A DNA stretch of 6,841 bases from assembly GCA_002307905.1 (NCBI GenBank), contig DBUL01000255.1, positions 3,221 through 10,061 on the forward strand, written 5' to 3'. Every line of letters starts with the position of its first letter. Position 1 is the stretch's first letter. The translations under genes and the position numbers were made by a program. Shown here one piece after another: positions 1 through 5,754 of the stretch. This stretch comes from Rhizobiaceae bacterium UBA1291 (GTDB lineage: Bacteria > Pseudomonadota > Alphaproteobacteria > Rhizobiales > Rhizobiaceae). The notes beneath the pieces were generated by a model. It was not told the origin of the DNA, made no database searches, and saw nothing but the letters and a program-made list of their open reading frames with translations.

Positions 1-1
1 G

Positions 2-304
2 CAATACCGGACCATCGTCATGGGCGCCCGGCTGGTCAGAGTGCGCGGACGGCTGCAGAAGGCGGACGGGGTGATCCATGTGGTTGCCGAACATCTTGTC
101 GATGCCACAGGAAGGCTCGGCGTGCTTCGCGAGGAGCTTAGGGGTTTCGCCGGGCTCGCCAATGCCGACGAGGTGCGGCGCCCTGTCAACGAACATCGGT
201 ACGACAAGACGTCGACCGGTTCGCTGGCGCGGCTGATCCGGGATGTCCCGGACCTCTTCGGCGATGTCCGGCAGGCCATGCCGAAAGGGCGGAATTTTCA
301 TTAA
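2..304 (+). CDS. dnaE2: Error-prone DNA polymerase DnaE2, C-terminal fragment (5' end outside window)
   Basis: About 100 C-terminal residues are visible, with the reading frame open from base 2 to a TAA at 302-304. The stretch beginning VMGARLVRVRGRLQ and continuing with DGVIHVVAEHLVD resembles the OB-fold end of DnaE2-type polymerases. The protein ends KGRNFH, close to the short basic RDFH/RDFR tail I associate with this family. DnaE2 is a C-family polymerase alpha paralogue that performs mutagenic lesion bypass in the SOS response, usually with ImuA and ImuB encoded just upstream. Those genes would lie left of this window and cannot be seen. The catalytic PHP and palm domains are also outside. 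The main alternative is a replicative DnaE, but its C-terminus is longer and different. The assignment rests on a short segment and on recalled family features. Confidence 0.82.
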   Translation, partial: QYRTIVMGARLVRVRGRLQKADGVIHVVAEHLVDATGRLGVLREELRGFAGLANADEVRRPVNEHRYDKTSTGSLARLIRDVPDLFGDVRQAMPKGRNFH

Positions 305-437
305 ATGGCGTCCCTTCCGCACCGGAGTACGGCTCGACAAAGGACAGATGGCGTGCTGCGGAAATTTTCTTGACAAGAAGCGTCCTGTTCAGCAGAAAGG
401 AGAGACTGAAAGTCATGTTTGGAAGAGCGTAGGGGCC
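305..437 (+). promoter_or_regulatory. Intergenic leader of bfd with candidate operator/promoter
   Basis: This 133-base gap separates dnaE2 from bfd. It contains a perfect 13-bp palindrome, TTCTTGACAAGAA, at 367-379 (6-bp arms around a central A). A TTGACA hexamer that could serve as a -35 element lies inside it at 370-375. No good -10 hexamer sits at standard spacing, so the promoter itself is not proven. A second inverted element, GAA-N3-TTC, overlaps its left edge at 361-369. The same GAA-N3-TTC core occurs in the ICE motif bound by the iron regulator Irr in Rhizobiales, but the flanking bases match only partly. Regulation of bfd by iron would fit the gene, so an operator here is a reasonable inference. 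Confidence 0.35.
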
Positions 438-749
438 ATGCTGGTCTGCAGCTGCAATTACATCACCGACAAGGACATCAAGGACGTCATCAACGAGCTC
501 CTTGATGAAGACTGTTGGCAGTTGATCGTTCCGGCCAAGGTCTACCATGCCATGGGCAAGCGGGGCCGTTGCTGCGGCTGCTTCCCCAATGTCGTCGACA
601 TCATCATCCGCACAACCGAGGAATACCATGCCGCTCGCCAGACTGACGGCGCCGACGTCATCGACTTCATGGAGCGGCTGAAGCGCTTCCACGAGGAGCA
701 GAAGACGGCAATCCTCGAGCGTCGCCTGCGTGCCGCCAAGGTGGCATGA
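438..749 (+). CDS. bfd: Bacterioferritin-associated ferredoxin-like [2Fe-2S] protein
   Basis: The protein is 103 aa and begins MLVCSCNYITDKDI, the typical start of a BFD-like [2Fe-2S] domain (Pfam BFD-like fer2). The four expected cluster ligands are C4 and C6 (CxC) plus C45 and C48 (CxxC within RCCGC). Characterised Bfd reduces the haem of bacterioferritin so that stored Fe3+ can leave as Fe2+, and bfr lies 343 bases downstream, which supports that role. The E. coli protein is about 64 aa. This one carries an extra charged, probably helical tail from about residue 65, and additional cysteines at 26 and 46. The ATG at 438 is chosen because family members start right before the CxC. An in-frame ATG at 348 with AAAGGA in front would add 30 unlike residues. 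The ribosome binding site at 438 (AGGGG two bases upstream) is tightly spaced. Confidence 0.85.
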   Translation: MLVCSCNYITDKDIKDVINELLDEDCWQLIVPAKVYHAMGKRGRCCGCFPNVVDIIIRTTEEYHAARQTDGADVIDFMERLKRFHEEQKTAILERRLRAAKVA

Positions 750-1092
750 GCGCATCGTTGCGTTGTCAGCCGCCGCCCGCAGGAGAGACGGCCGGAGACG
801 CTATCGTGCCAAGCCGGAACCCTTTCGCCTGTCATTCTGATCGCGATCCACGGCTGTTGCCCCTTTGCGGAAAGCCGGTCATGTGCATCGTTGCACGGTT
901 CCAAGGCACAAAAATCTTACGAAGCCGACGCGGATTTTCGTCGGCGGCGAAGCCGAGACCCGTTTCCTTCGGTCCCGACTGCACTAGATTGAATCGAAAG
1001 CAGATATCGGCCGGAAGCATGGCCGTCCGTCTCGACAGCAGAGGCGAAGGGGCTTAGTTTTACAGACATAAACCGTAGGGGAAGGACCCGTC
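750..1092 (+). other. Non-coding region between bfd and bfr
   Basis: No gene is supported in these 343 bases; the 103-codon reading frame spanning most of it has no recognisable protein character. Visible structure: the 10-mer GCATCGTTGC occurs at 752-761 and again at 885-894, each time inside a small inverted repeat (4-bp arms at 751-762, 5-bp arms at 883-896). GATCGCGATC is a palindrome at 839-848. A perfect 7-bp hairpin (GCCGACG at 924-930 with CGTCGGC at 939-945) is followed by GCCGA at 952-956, which could pair instead with TCGGC at 941-945. A TAGATT hexamer at 985-990 could be a -10 box but lacks a good -35. The length suggests bfr has its own promoter rather than depending only on bfd read-through, but I cannot place it. 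Confidence 0.4.
1078..1086 (+). promoter_or_regulatory. Ribosome binding site of bfr
   Basis: GGGGAAGGA ends six bases before the ATG at 1093, a strong and well-spaced Shine-Dalgarno sequence. It fixes the bfr start, which also matches the conserved MKGDxKVI opening of the family. Confidence 0.8.
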
Positions 1093-1578
1093 ATGAAGGG
1101 TGATCAAAAAGTAATCGAACGGCTCAACGAGGCGTTGTTCCTGGAGCTCGGCGCCGTCAACCAGTACTGGCTGCACTATCGCCTGCTAAAGGACTGGGGC
1201 TTTGCCAAGCTCGCCAATAAGGAACGGGCCGAATCGATCGAAGAGATGCAGCATGCCGACAAGCTGATCGATCGCATTATCTTCCTCGAAGGCCATCCCA
1301 ACCTGCAGACGGTCGCGCCGCTGCGCATCGGCCAGAACGTCAAGGAAGTGCTGGAAGCCGATCTCGCCGGCGAATACGATGCCCGCACCGCCTACAAGGC
1401 ATCGCGCGATATCTGTCACCAGGCCGGCGACTATGTCAGCATGAAGCTGTTCGAAGAACTCCTGGCGGATGAGGAAGGCCATATCGACTTCCTCGAAACC
1501 CAGCTCGAGCTGCTGTCTCAGATCGGTGAACAGCAGTACGGCCTGCTGAACGCCGTCTCTGCGGATTCCGCCGAATAG
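1093..1578 (+). CDS. bfr: Bacterioferritin (haem-containing ferritin)
   Basis: The protein is 161 aa, the usual family length, and starts [15 protein letters not shown] as in characterised bacterioferritins. It is a cytoplasmic four-helix-bundle subunit that assembles into a 24-mer cage, oxidises Fe2+ at a di-iron ferroxidase centre and stores it as a ferric mineral. All ferroxidase ligands are present at canonical positions: E18, E51, H54, E94, E127 and H130. M52, which ligates the inter-subunit haem, is also present, so this is a haem-binding, ferroxidase-active type rather than an inactive paralogue. The bfd gene upstream on the same strand encodes its likely electron donor. In Rhizobiales such genes are commonly under iron-dependent control (Irr or RirA), but I see no convincing operator in its immediate leader. 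A hairpin terminator follows the stop codon closely. Confidence 0.97.
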   Translation: MKGDQKVIERLNEALFLELGAVNQYWLHYRLLKDWGFAKLANKERAESIEEMQHADKLIDRIIFLEGHPNLQTVAPLRIGQNVKEVLEADLAGEYDARTAYKASRDICHQAGDYVSMKLFEELLADEEGHIDFLETQLELLSQIGEQQYGLLNAVSADSAE

Positions 1579-1583
1579 GAAAA

Positions 1584-1617
1584 GGGGCCCGTCCGACCGG
1601 GGGCGGGCTTTCCTCTT
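1584..1617 (+). terminator. Probable intrinsic terminator of bfr
   Basis: GCCCG at 1587-1591 pairs with CGGGC at 1604-1608, extendable by three G-U pairs (1584-1586 with 1609-1611). It is followed by the T-rich run TTTCCTCTT. It starts six bases after the bfr TAG. The loop is GC-rich and the T tract is interrupted, so strength is uncertain. Read on the other strand, the same stem precedes CCCCTTTTCC, so it may act in both directions at this convergent junction. Confidence 0.5.
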
Positions 1618-1876
1618 GCCCGATAGAACGACGTGGCATAGAGCCGCCGGGCCTGGATGCGCAGCGGCGGCACCGGATGCACTCGACTGGCGCCACAGCG
1701 GGCCATTTGTGCCGAACGCGGGCATGTCCTGTCAAAGGAACCGGTAACAACAACAGCGCACGATCCCTGGGTGGTCTTTCGAACAGTCTGAGCGATGCTC
1801 CGGACCACAGGGCCGGTTCCGTCACCAGTCGCCGATGGTTCCAAAACCGCGCGGCGGCCATTGAGAGGGATTATTC
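1618..1876. other. Convergent intergenic region without a supported gene
   Basis: Between the bfr terminator and the end of the minus-strand hypothetical gene there are about 260 bases. Open frames exist on both strands, but they lack ribosome binding sites and recognisable protein features, and they overlap one another, as expected in GC-rich DNA. No tRNA-like or repeat structure was seen apart from the weak hairpin listed at 1843-1859. Confidence 0.4.
1843..1859 (-). terminator. Weak terminator-like hairpin after the hypothetical gene
   Basis: Read on the minus strand, CCGC (1857-1854) and GCGG (1850-1847) form a 4-bp GC stem with a three-base loop, directly followed by TTTT (1846-1843). 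Two G-U pairs could lengthen the stem at the expense of the T run. It begins about 18 bases beyond the TGA of the gene at 1877-2461. The stem is short, so this is a suggestion only. Confidence 0.3.
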
Positions 1877-2461
1877 TCACTTCCACTCGTAGACCTTGTC
1901 CGAACGAAGCGGCCGTTCGTCCACCAGGATCGACGGGTCACCCAGCGTTGAAACATATTTGTCCGCATCCTCGTCGTCGTTGAAGCCGACGAGGATCATG
2001 AACATGGTTCTGGCCATGGGCTGGCCTTTCTTGCGATAGGTGAAATTGACAGCACAAGAGGGGTACTGCGAGCCGACGGTCAGGACTTGCGCGGCATCCT
2101 CGCCCTTCAGATTTTCGAGATTCCCATTGAAGGCGACGAACTGGCCGAGCGCCATGAAATGGTCGATCGCGCCATAGGCCGTCTCTTGTGCGATCTGCCG
2201 CGCAGTGCCGGTCCGACCGGAGCGGCCATAATAGAGGCTGTCTGTCTGACCTTTCCGCTTCGTCTTTTCATAGACGACCAGCTTGCCTGCCGCCGCCAGC
2301 TCGATGTGCACATGGAAGGTCTGGAACCTGTCCGGCTGCTTGTCCAGTTCGGCAAAAAGGGTCCGCAATTCCCTCAGATAATCCGCGTATCGCTCGACTG
2401 TCATGCTTTCCAGACCTGTGTGTTTGGCGAGCCATAGCACCGCCTTGACCGACACCGCCAT
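1877..2461 (-). CDS. Uncharacterised protein, about 194 aa
   Basis: I do not recognise this family. From the ATG at 2461 the product is 194 aa, begins MAVSVKAVLWLAKHTG and ends DKVYEWK. It looks soluble, with no convincing signal peptide or membrane segment beyond a short hydrophobic patch near the N-terminus. It has alternating charged and hydrophobic segments, a basic YEKTKRKGQ stretch, an acidic FNDDEDADKY stretch and a single cysteine. Base usage is coding-like throughout, with G/C-rich third positions. The start is unclear. There is no good ribosome binding site before 2461 or before the in-frame TTG at 2467. An ATG at 2404 has GGA four bases upstream and would give a 175-aa protein starting MTVERYADYL. 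It lies 166-172 bases beyond rppH on the same strand, so co-transcription is possible but not shown. Confidence 0.62.
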   Translation of the reverse strand: MAVSVKAVLWLAKHTGLESMTVERYADYLRELRTLFAELDKQPDRFQTFHVHIELAAAGKLVVYEKTKRKGQTDSLYYGRSGRTGTARQIAQETAYGAIDHFMALGQFVAFNGNLENLKGEDAAQVLTVGSQYPSCAVNFTYRKKGQPMARTMFMILVGFNDDEDADKYVSTLGDPSILVDERPLRSDKVYEWK

Positions 2462-2633
2462 AGCCAATTGATCTTGCTGGCCACCAGTCGGTCGCCGATC
2501 AGACCCGGCTCTTTCATAGGCAATCGTCTCCGCCCGCAGAACCGCACTCGAAGCGTGGAGGTGGTCGTGTCCACAATCGGGGTCAGGGGAAGCCGCTTAA
2601 CCACACCGCACCGATCCATAGGCGTCGTCGCGT

Positions 2634-3161
2634 TCAGCCGGCGAAGCTGCTGAACTCGGCGACGACTTGTTCGTAGACGGTGCGCTTGAAGGGGACGATA
2701 AGGTCGGGCAGTTCGCGCATCGGCTTCCATGCCCAGGCATCAAATTCGGCGGTGTGGCCCCCAGGAGGCGGGTCGATGGAGATCTCGCTTTCGTCGCCCT
2801 CGAAGCGGAAGGCGAACCAGCGCTGCGTTTGGCCGCGATATTTGCCGCGCAAGCCGATGCCGATCAATTGGGCCGGCAGGTCGTAGTTGATCCAGCGGCT
2901 CGCCTCTGCCAGCAGCGAAACGCTTTTCATGCCGGTCTCTTCGTAGAGTTCACGAATCGCCGCCTGCAGCGGATCCTCGCCGTCGTCTATGCCGCCCTGC
3001 GGCATCTGCCACAGCATGGGCGAACCGTCATATTCCGAATTTCCTTCCGGAATGCGCCGCCCGGCCCAGACCAGACCCGCCCGATTGAGCACCATGATGC
3101 CGACGCAGGGGCGGTAGGGCAGGTCCTCGGCGCGGATTTTTGCGGAAACGGTTTTTTCCAT
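2634..3161 (-). CDS. rppH: RNA 5'-pyrophosphohydrolase (Nudix hydrolase RppH/IalA type)
   Basis: The product is 175 aa from the ATG at 3161, within the usual family size. A complete Nudix box (G-x5-E-x7-REUxEExGU) runs from G56 to M78: GGIDDGE, then seven residues, then RELYEETGM, with the metal-binding glutamates at 71, 74 and 75. [11 protein letters not shown] near the N-terminus, the WQMPQGGID segment and the [10 protein letters not shown] segment near the C-terminus are typical of RppH. It removes pyrophosphate from triphosphorylated mRNA 5' ends, opening transcripts to RNase E-type decay; the Bartonella homologue is called IalA. An in-frame ATG at 3164 also exists. I prefer 3161 because GAGGA lies four bases before it and only one base before 3164. 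The TAA of the upstream gene abuts this ribosome binding site, which points to translational coupling. It could hydrolyse dinucleoside polyphosphates as well. Confidence 0.95.
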   Translation of the reverse strand: MEKTVSAKIRAEDLPYRPCVGIMVLNRAGLVWAGRRIPEGNSEYDGSPMLWQMPQGGIDDGEDPLQAAIRELYEETGMKSVSLLAEASRWINYDLPAQLIGIGLRGKYRGQTQRWFAFRFEGDESEISIDPPPGGHTAEFDAWAWKPMRELPDLIVPFKRTVYEQVVAEFSSFAG

Positions 3162-3170
3162 CATGTCCTC

Positions 3171-4364
3171 TTACTGTCCGGTATCGGCCGCAAGCGCTGA
3201 GACGCCTACGATCTCAATCCCTCGCCCGGTCGCCTCCTCGGCCCATTGGCGGATCGCGGCAATCGTCTCGTCAAAGGCGGAGGCAATGCCGATGGCCTCC
3301 CCGTTGCGGCGGGCGATGCGTTCCAGCTCGTCGAGCTTGGCCAGTACGGCCGCCTTTTCAGGCTGGCCGTCGAGCAGGAGATTGCCTTGCGCATAGGGCA
3401 TGCCGATCGCTTTTGCAAAGCTGTCCGCCAGCGACCGTGCGGTCGATCCGTCGTCGAGAAAGAGCAGGCCGCGGCCGCCGATGTCGCGCATGACCGGCTC
3501 GAAGGCTGCGGCGTCCGACATGTATTTCGCGCCCATGTAGTTCATGATCCCGGTATAATTGGTGATGCGGCCCATGGCCTCACGCAGTTTCTTGAGCGCC
3601 TCGGCCGGCTGGTCGGTCGTCAGCAACGTACCGCGCCCTGGATTGTTGGCTGGATAATCGAAGGGCTCGAAAGGCACTTGCAGCACGATCTCGTGGCCCT
3701 TGCGGCGGGCCTCCTGCATCCAGCGTGAAAGGCTGTTGCCGGTCGCGGCGAAGGCCAGCGTGATTTGCTCTGGCAACTCACGGATGGCGCGCTGACTGCC
3801 GGTCTGGCTGAGCCCAATGCCGCCGACGACGATGGCAACGCGTGTGGCGCGCGCGCCCGACCAGGGCCGCGCGTATTGCTCGACCGGTCTGAGGCCATCG
3901 GGCCCCACGATCGGCAGCCTGCCTTCCGGGGTGTCCTCGAGCAGGTCATTGTTCGGAAGTGCCGCGACGCGGCTGTCCTGGCCCACGGTCTGGCTGTTGA
4001 TCAGGACCGGGCCACTTCCGTCGCGCGGCTTGGGCGAGAATTTGGTGACGACCGAGCCGTCGTCGGTCAGGGTGCGCTCGATCGTCGCGCCGCCGAGCGG
4101 CCGGCTCGTGGCAAGGATCTCTCCCGAGCCTGCGGGAGCCGCCGCGGTGGGCGATTCAGCGGACTGGTCGCCGGTGCCATCCCGGTGGTTCGCAGTTTCG
4201 GAAAACTGGCGCAACGGCAGCGGCATGACGGCGGAATAGGTGGAGAGGCCGACGACGGAGACGAGGGCCAGACTGCCAAGAACCGTGGCAAAGGAAAGCC
4301 GGCGACGCGGTCCTTTCGCCGGCTGGCGGTCCTGGCCGAGCGGTGCATGGAGATCGGCGCTCAA
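3171..4364 (-). CDS. Divergent polysaccharide deacetylase family protein (YibQ-like, DUF610)
   Basis: The product is 397 aa. A basic N-terminus (to about residue 22) is followed by one hydrophobic segment (about 24-47), suggesting an inner-membrane anchor with the rest in the periplasm. A linker rich in A, G, S, P and D spans about 50-170. The C-terminal domain (about 173-390) matches the family layout: RVAIVVGGIGLS at 175-186, RKGHEIVLQVPFEPFDYP at 221-238, TGIMNYMG at 271-278, LLFLDDGST at 300-308 and EAIGIASAF at 356-364. The family is predicted to be a polysaccharide deacetylase fold, and in E. coli yibQ lies next to envC, as this gene lies near envC here. Several polar residues of the E. 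coli motifs appear replaced, so enzymatic activity is doubtful. The start is a TTG at 4364 with a weak ribosome binding site; no in-frame ATG occurs before residue 47, inside or past the anchor. Confidence 0.88.
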   Translation of the reverse strand: MSADLHAPLGQDRQPAKGPRRRLSFATVLGSLALVSVVGLSTYSAVMPLPLRQFSETANHRDGTGDQSAESPTAAAPAGSGEILATSRPLGGATIERTLTDDGSVVTKFSPKPRDGSGPVLINSQTVGQDSRVAALPNNDLLEDTPEGRLPIVGPDGLRPVEQYARPWSGARATRVAIVVGGIGLSQTGSQRAIRELPEQITLAFAATGNSLSRWMQEARRKGHEIVLQVPFEPFDYPANNPGRGTLLTTDQPAEALKKLREAMGRITNYTGIMNYMGAKYMSDAAAFEPVMRDIGGRGLLFLDDGSTARSLADSFAKAIGMPYAQGNLLLDGQPEKAAVLAKLDELERIARRNGEAIGIASAFDETIAAIRQWAEEATGRGIEIVGVSALAADTGQ

Positions 4365-4389
4365 GGTTCAATCCGTTCCCGTCGGGTCG

Positions 4390-4431
4390 CAAATGCAGGC
4401 GGGCGCCGGATTGCTCCGGCACCCGCATTTG
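4390..4431 (-). terminator. Strong intercistronic hairpin between ctpA and the deacetylase-like gene
   Basis: CAAATGC at 4390-4396 pairs with GCATTTG at 4425-4431. GGG at 4401-4403 pairs with CCC at 4422-4424. GCCGGA at 4405-4410 pairs with TCCGGC at 4415-4420. The loop is four bases; there is a four-base bulge (4397-4400) and one mismatch. The hairpin starts directly after the ctpA TAA (4432-4434) in the direction of transcription. On the minus strand the 3' arm ends GCATTTGCGACC, so there is no real U tract. It is therefore more likely a partial terminator, RNA-stability element or processing site than a complete intrinsic terminator. The next gene in the same direction begins 25 bases beyond it. 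Confidence 0.6.
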
Positions 4432-5754
4432 TTATTTTGCCACGAAGGCCTTGGCCGGATCGGGCGGGAAGGCGGGATCGGTCTTCACGCCGCGCAAGAG
4501 ATCGAGCGCATAGTTGAGCTGTATGTCGTCCTTGGCTTCCGGTGGAACATAGGCGACCGAGCCGGAGCCTTCGTCGTTTTCGTTCTGGCCCTTGATGTGG
4601 CCCTTGAGTGCGGATTCACCCTCAGCACGGACCTTGCCCTGAAGCTCTTCCGGCAGCGGCTGCTCGACCTTGATGTCCGGCTCGATGCCGGTACCCTGGA
4701 TCGAATTGCCCGACGGCGTGTAATAGAGTGCCGTGGTGAGACGCAGCGCGCCTTTTCCGCCCATCGGGATGATGGTCTGGACGGAGCCCTTGCCGAAGGA
4801 CCGGGTACCGAGCACGGTGGCCCGCTTCAGGTCCTGCAGCGCGCCTGCGACGATTTCCGAGGCGGACGCCGAGCCGCCGTTGATGAGCACGACGAGCGGC
4901 ATGCCGTCGGTCAGATCGCCTGCGCTGGCATTGAAGCGGCGGGTGTCTTCCGGATCGCGCGAACGGGTGGAGACCACTTCGCCACGTTCGAGGAAGGCAT
5001 CGGAGACATAGATCGCCTGGTCGAGGAGGCCGCCCGGGTTCAAACGCAGGTCGAGCACGAAGCCCTTCAGCTTGTCTGCCGGCACGTCCTTTCTGATCTT
5101 TTCGATCGCAGCTTCCAGGTCGTCATAGGTCTTTTCTGTGAAGGAGATGACGCGGAGATAGCCGACATCACCCTCGACGCGCGACTTTACAGCGCGGATC
5201 GGGATGATTTCACGGACGATGGACAGTTCGATCGGCTTGTCGGCGCCCTTGCGCAGGATCATCAGCTTGATCGGCGTGTTGACCTCGCCGCGCATCTTGT
5301 CGACCGCTTCTTCAAGCTTGAGGCCGCGCACCGACTCGCCATTGATCTCGGAAATGAAGTCACCGGCGAGAATGCCGGCCTTGGCGCCGGGCGTGTCATC
5401 GATCGGGGTGATGACCTTGACCAGGTCGTCTTCCATCGTCACTTCGATCCCGATGCCGCCGAATTCGCCGCGCGTCTGGGTCTGCATGTCGGCCGCATCC
5501 TTGGCGTTCATGTAGGTCGAGTGCGGATCGAGCGAGGTCAGCATGCCGTTGATGGCATTCTCGACCAGCTTTGCCTCGTCCGGCGGCGTCACATATTGCG
5601 CGCGCACGCGCTCGAAGACGTCGCCGAAGATCGACAACTCCTTGTATGTGGAGGTGCCTGCGGCTTGCGCCGGAACCCCGGCGGAATAGAGAACGCTCAT
5701 AGCGGTCGCGCCCATGAGCGCACCGACGATAACAAGAGAAGCCCTACGAATCAT
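4432..5754 (-). CDS. ctpA: Carboxy-terminal processing protease CtpA (S41 family, PDZ domain)
   Basis: The product is 440 aa. Residues 1-32 form a Sec-type signal peptide (basic MIRR, hydrophobic core, likely cleavage after AQA near residue 31), placing it in the periplasm. A PDZ domain spans about 98-185, with FGGIGIEV as its ligand loop, and the S41 protease domain follows. The predicted catalytic serine is S297 in GGSASASEIVAGALQD and the general-base lysine is K322 in SFGKGSVQ, with Q326 four residues later. The Ser-Lys interval of 25 matches characterised Prc/CtpA enzymes. Such proteases trim or degrade periplasmic and envelope proteins, in some bacteria peptidoglycan hydrolases. The ATG at 5754 is chosen because GGAAAGG lies six bases upstream and a signal peptide follows directly. 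It overlaps the end of envC by 11 bases, implying coupled translation. The frame stays open upstream to 5949 only through envC. Confidence 0.96.
   Translation of the reverse strand: MIRRASLVIVGALMGATAMSVLYSAGVPAQAAGTSTYKELSIFGDVFERVRAQYVTPPDEAKLVENAINGMLTSLDPHSTYMNAKDAADMQTQTRGEFGGIGIEVTMEDDLVKVITPIDDTPGAKAGILAGDFISEINGESVRGLKLEEAVDKMRGEVNTPIKLMILRKGADKPIELSIVREIIPIRAVKSRVEGDVGYLRVISFTEKTYDDLEAAIEKIRKDVPADKLKGFVLDLRLNPGGLLDQAIYVSDAFLERGEVVSTRSRDPEDTRRFNASAGDLTDGMPLVVLINGGSASASEIVAGALQDLKRATVLGTRSFGKGSVQTIIPMGGKGALRLTTALYYTPSGNSIQGTGIEPDIKVEQPLPEELQGKVRAEGESALKGHIKGQNENDEGSGSVAYVPPEAKDDIQLNYALDLLRGVKTDPAFPPDPAKAFVAK

Noticed and set aside
289..320. Possible terminator at the end of dnaE2 (GCGGAA with TTCCGC)
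   Set aside because: The 6-bp arms are 20 bases apart, overlap the stop codon, and are not followed by a T tract.
348..437. Alternative bfd start at ATG 348
   Set aside because: AAAGGA precedes it, but the 30 added residues are unlike BFD family N-termini, and the frame runs across the candidate operator palindrome.
746..1057. 103-codon plus-strand frame between bfd and bfr
   Set aside because: Its composition is rich in R, P and S with no recognisable motif, it has no good ribosome binding site, and it ends in the bfr leader. It is more likely non-coding.
1057..1073. GTTT...AAAC inverted repeat just upstream of the bfr ribosome binding site, considered as an iron-regulator box
   Set aside because: The arms are only 4 bp, the inner positions mismatch, and it does not fit the Irr or RirA consensus.
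1436..1886. Overlapping minus-strand frames of 122 and 141 codons across the end of bfr and the convergent gap
   Set aside because: They overlap each other and bfr, and they have arginine- and proline-rich compositions typical of shadow frames.
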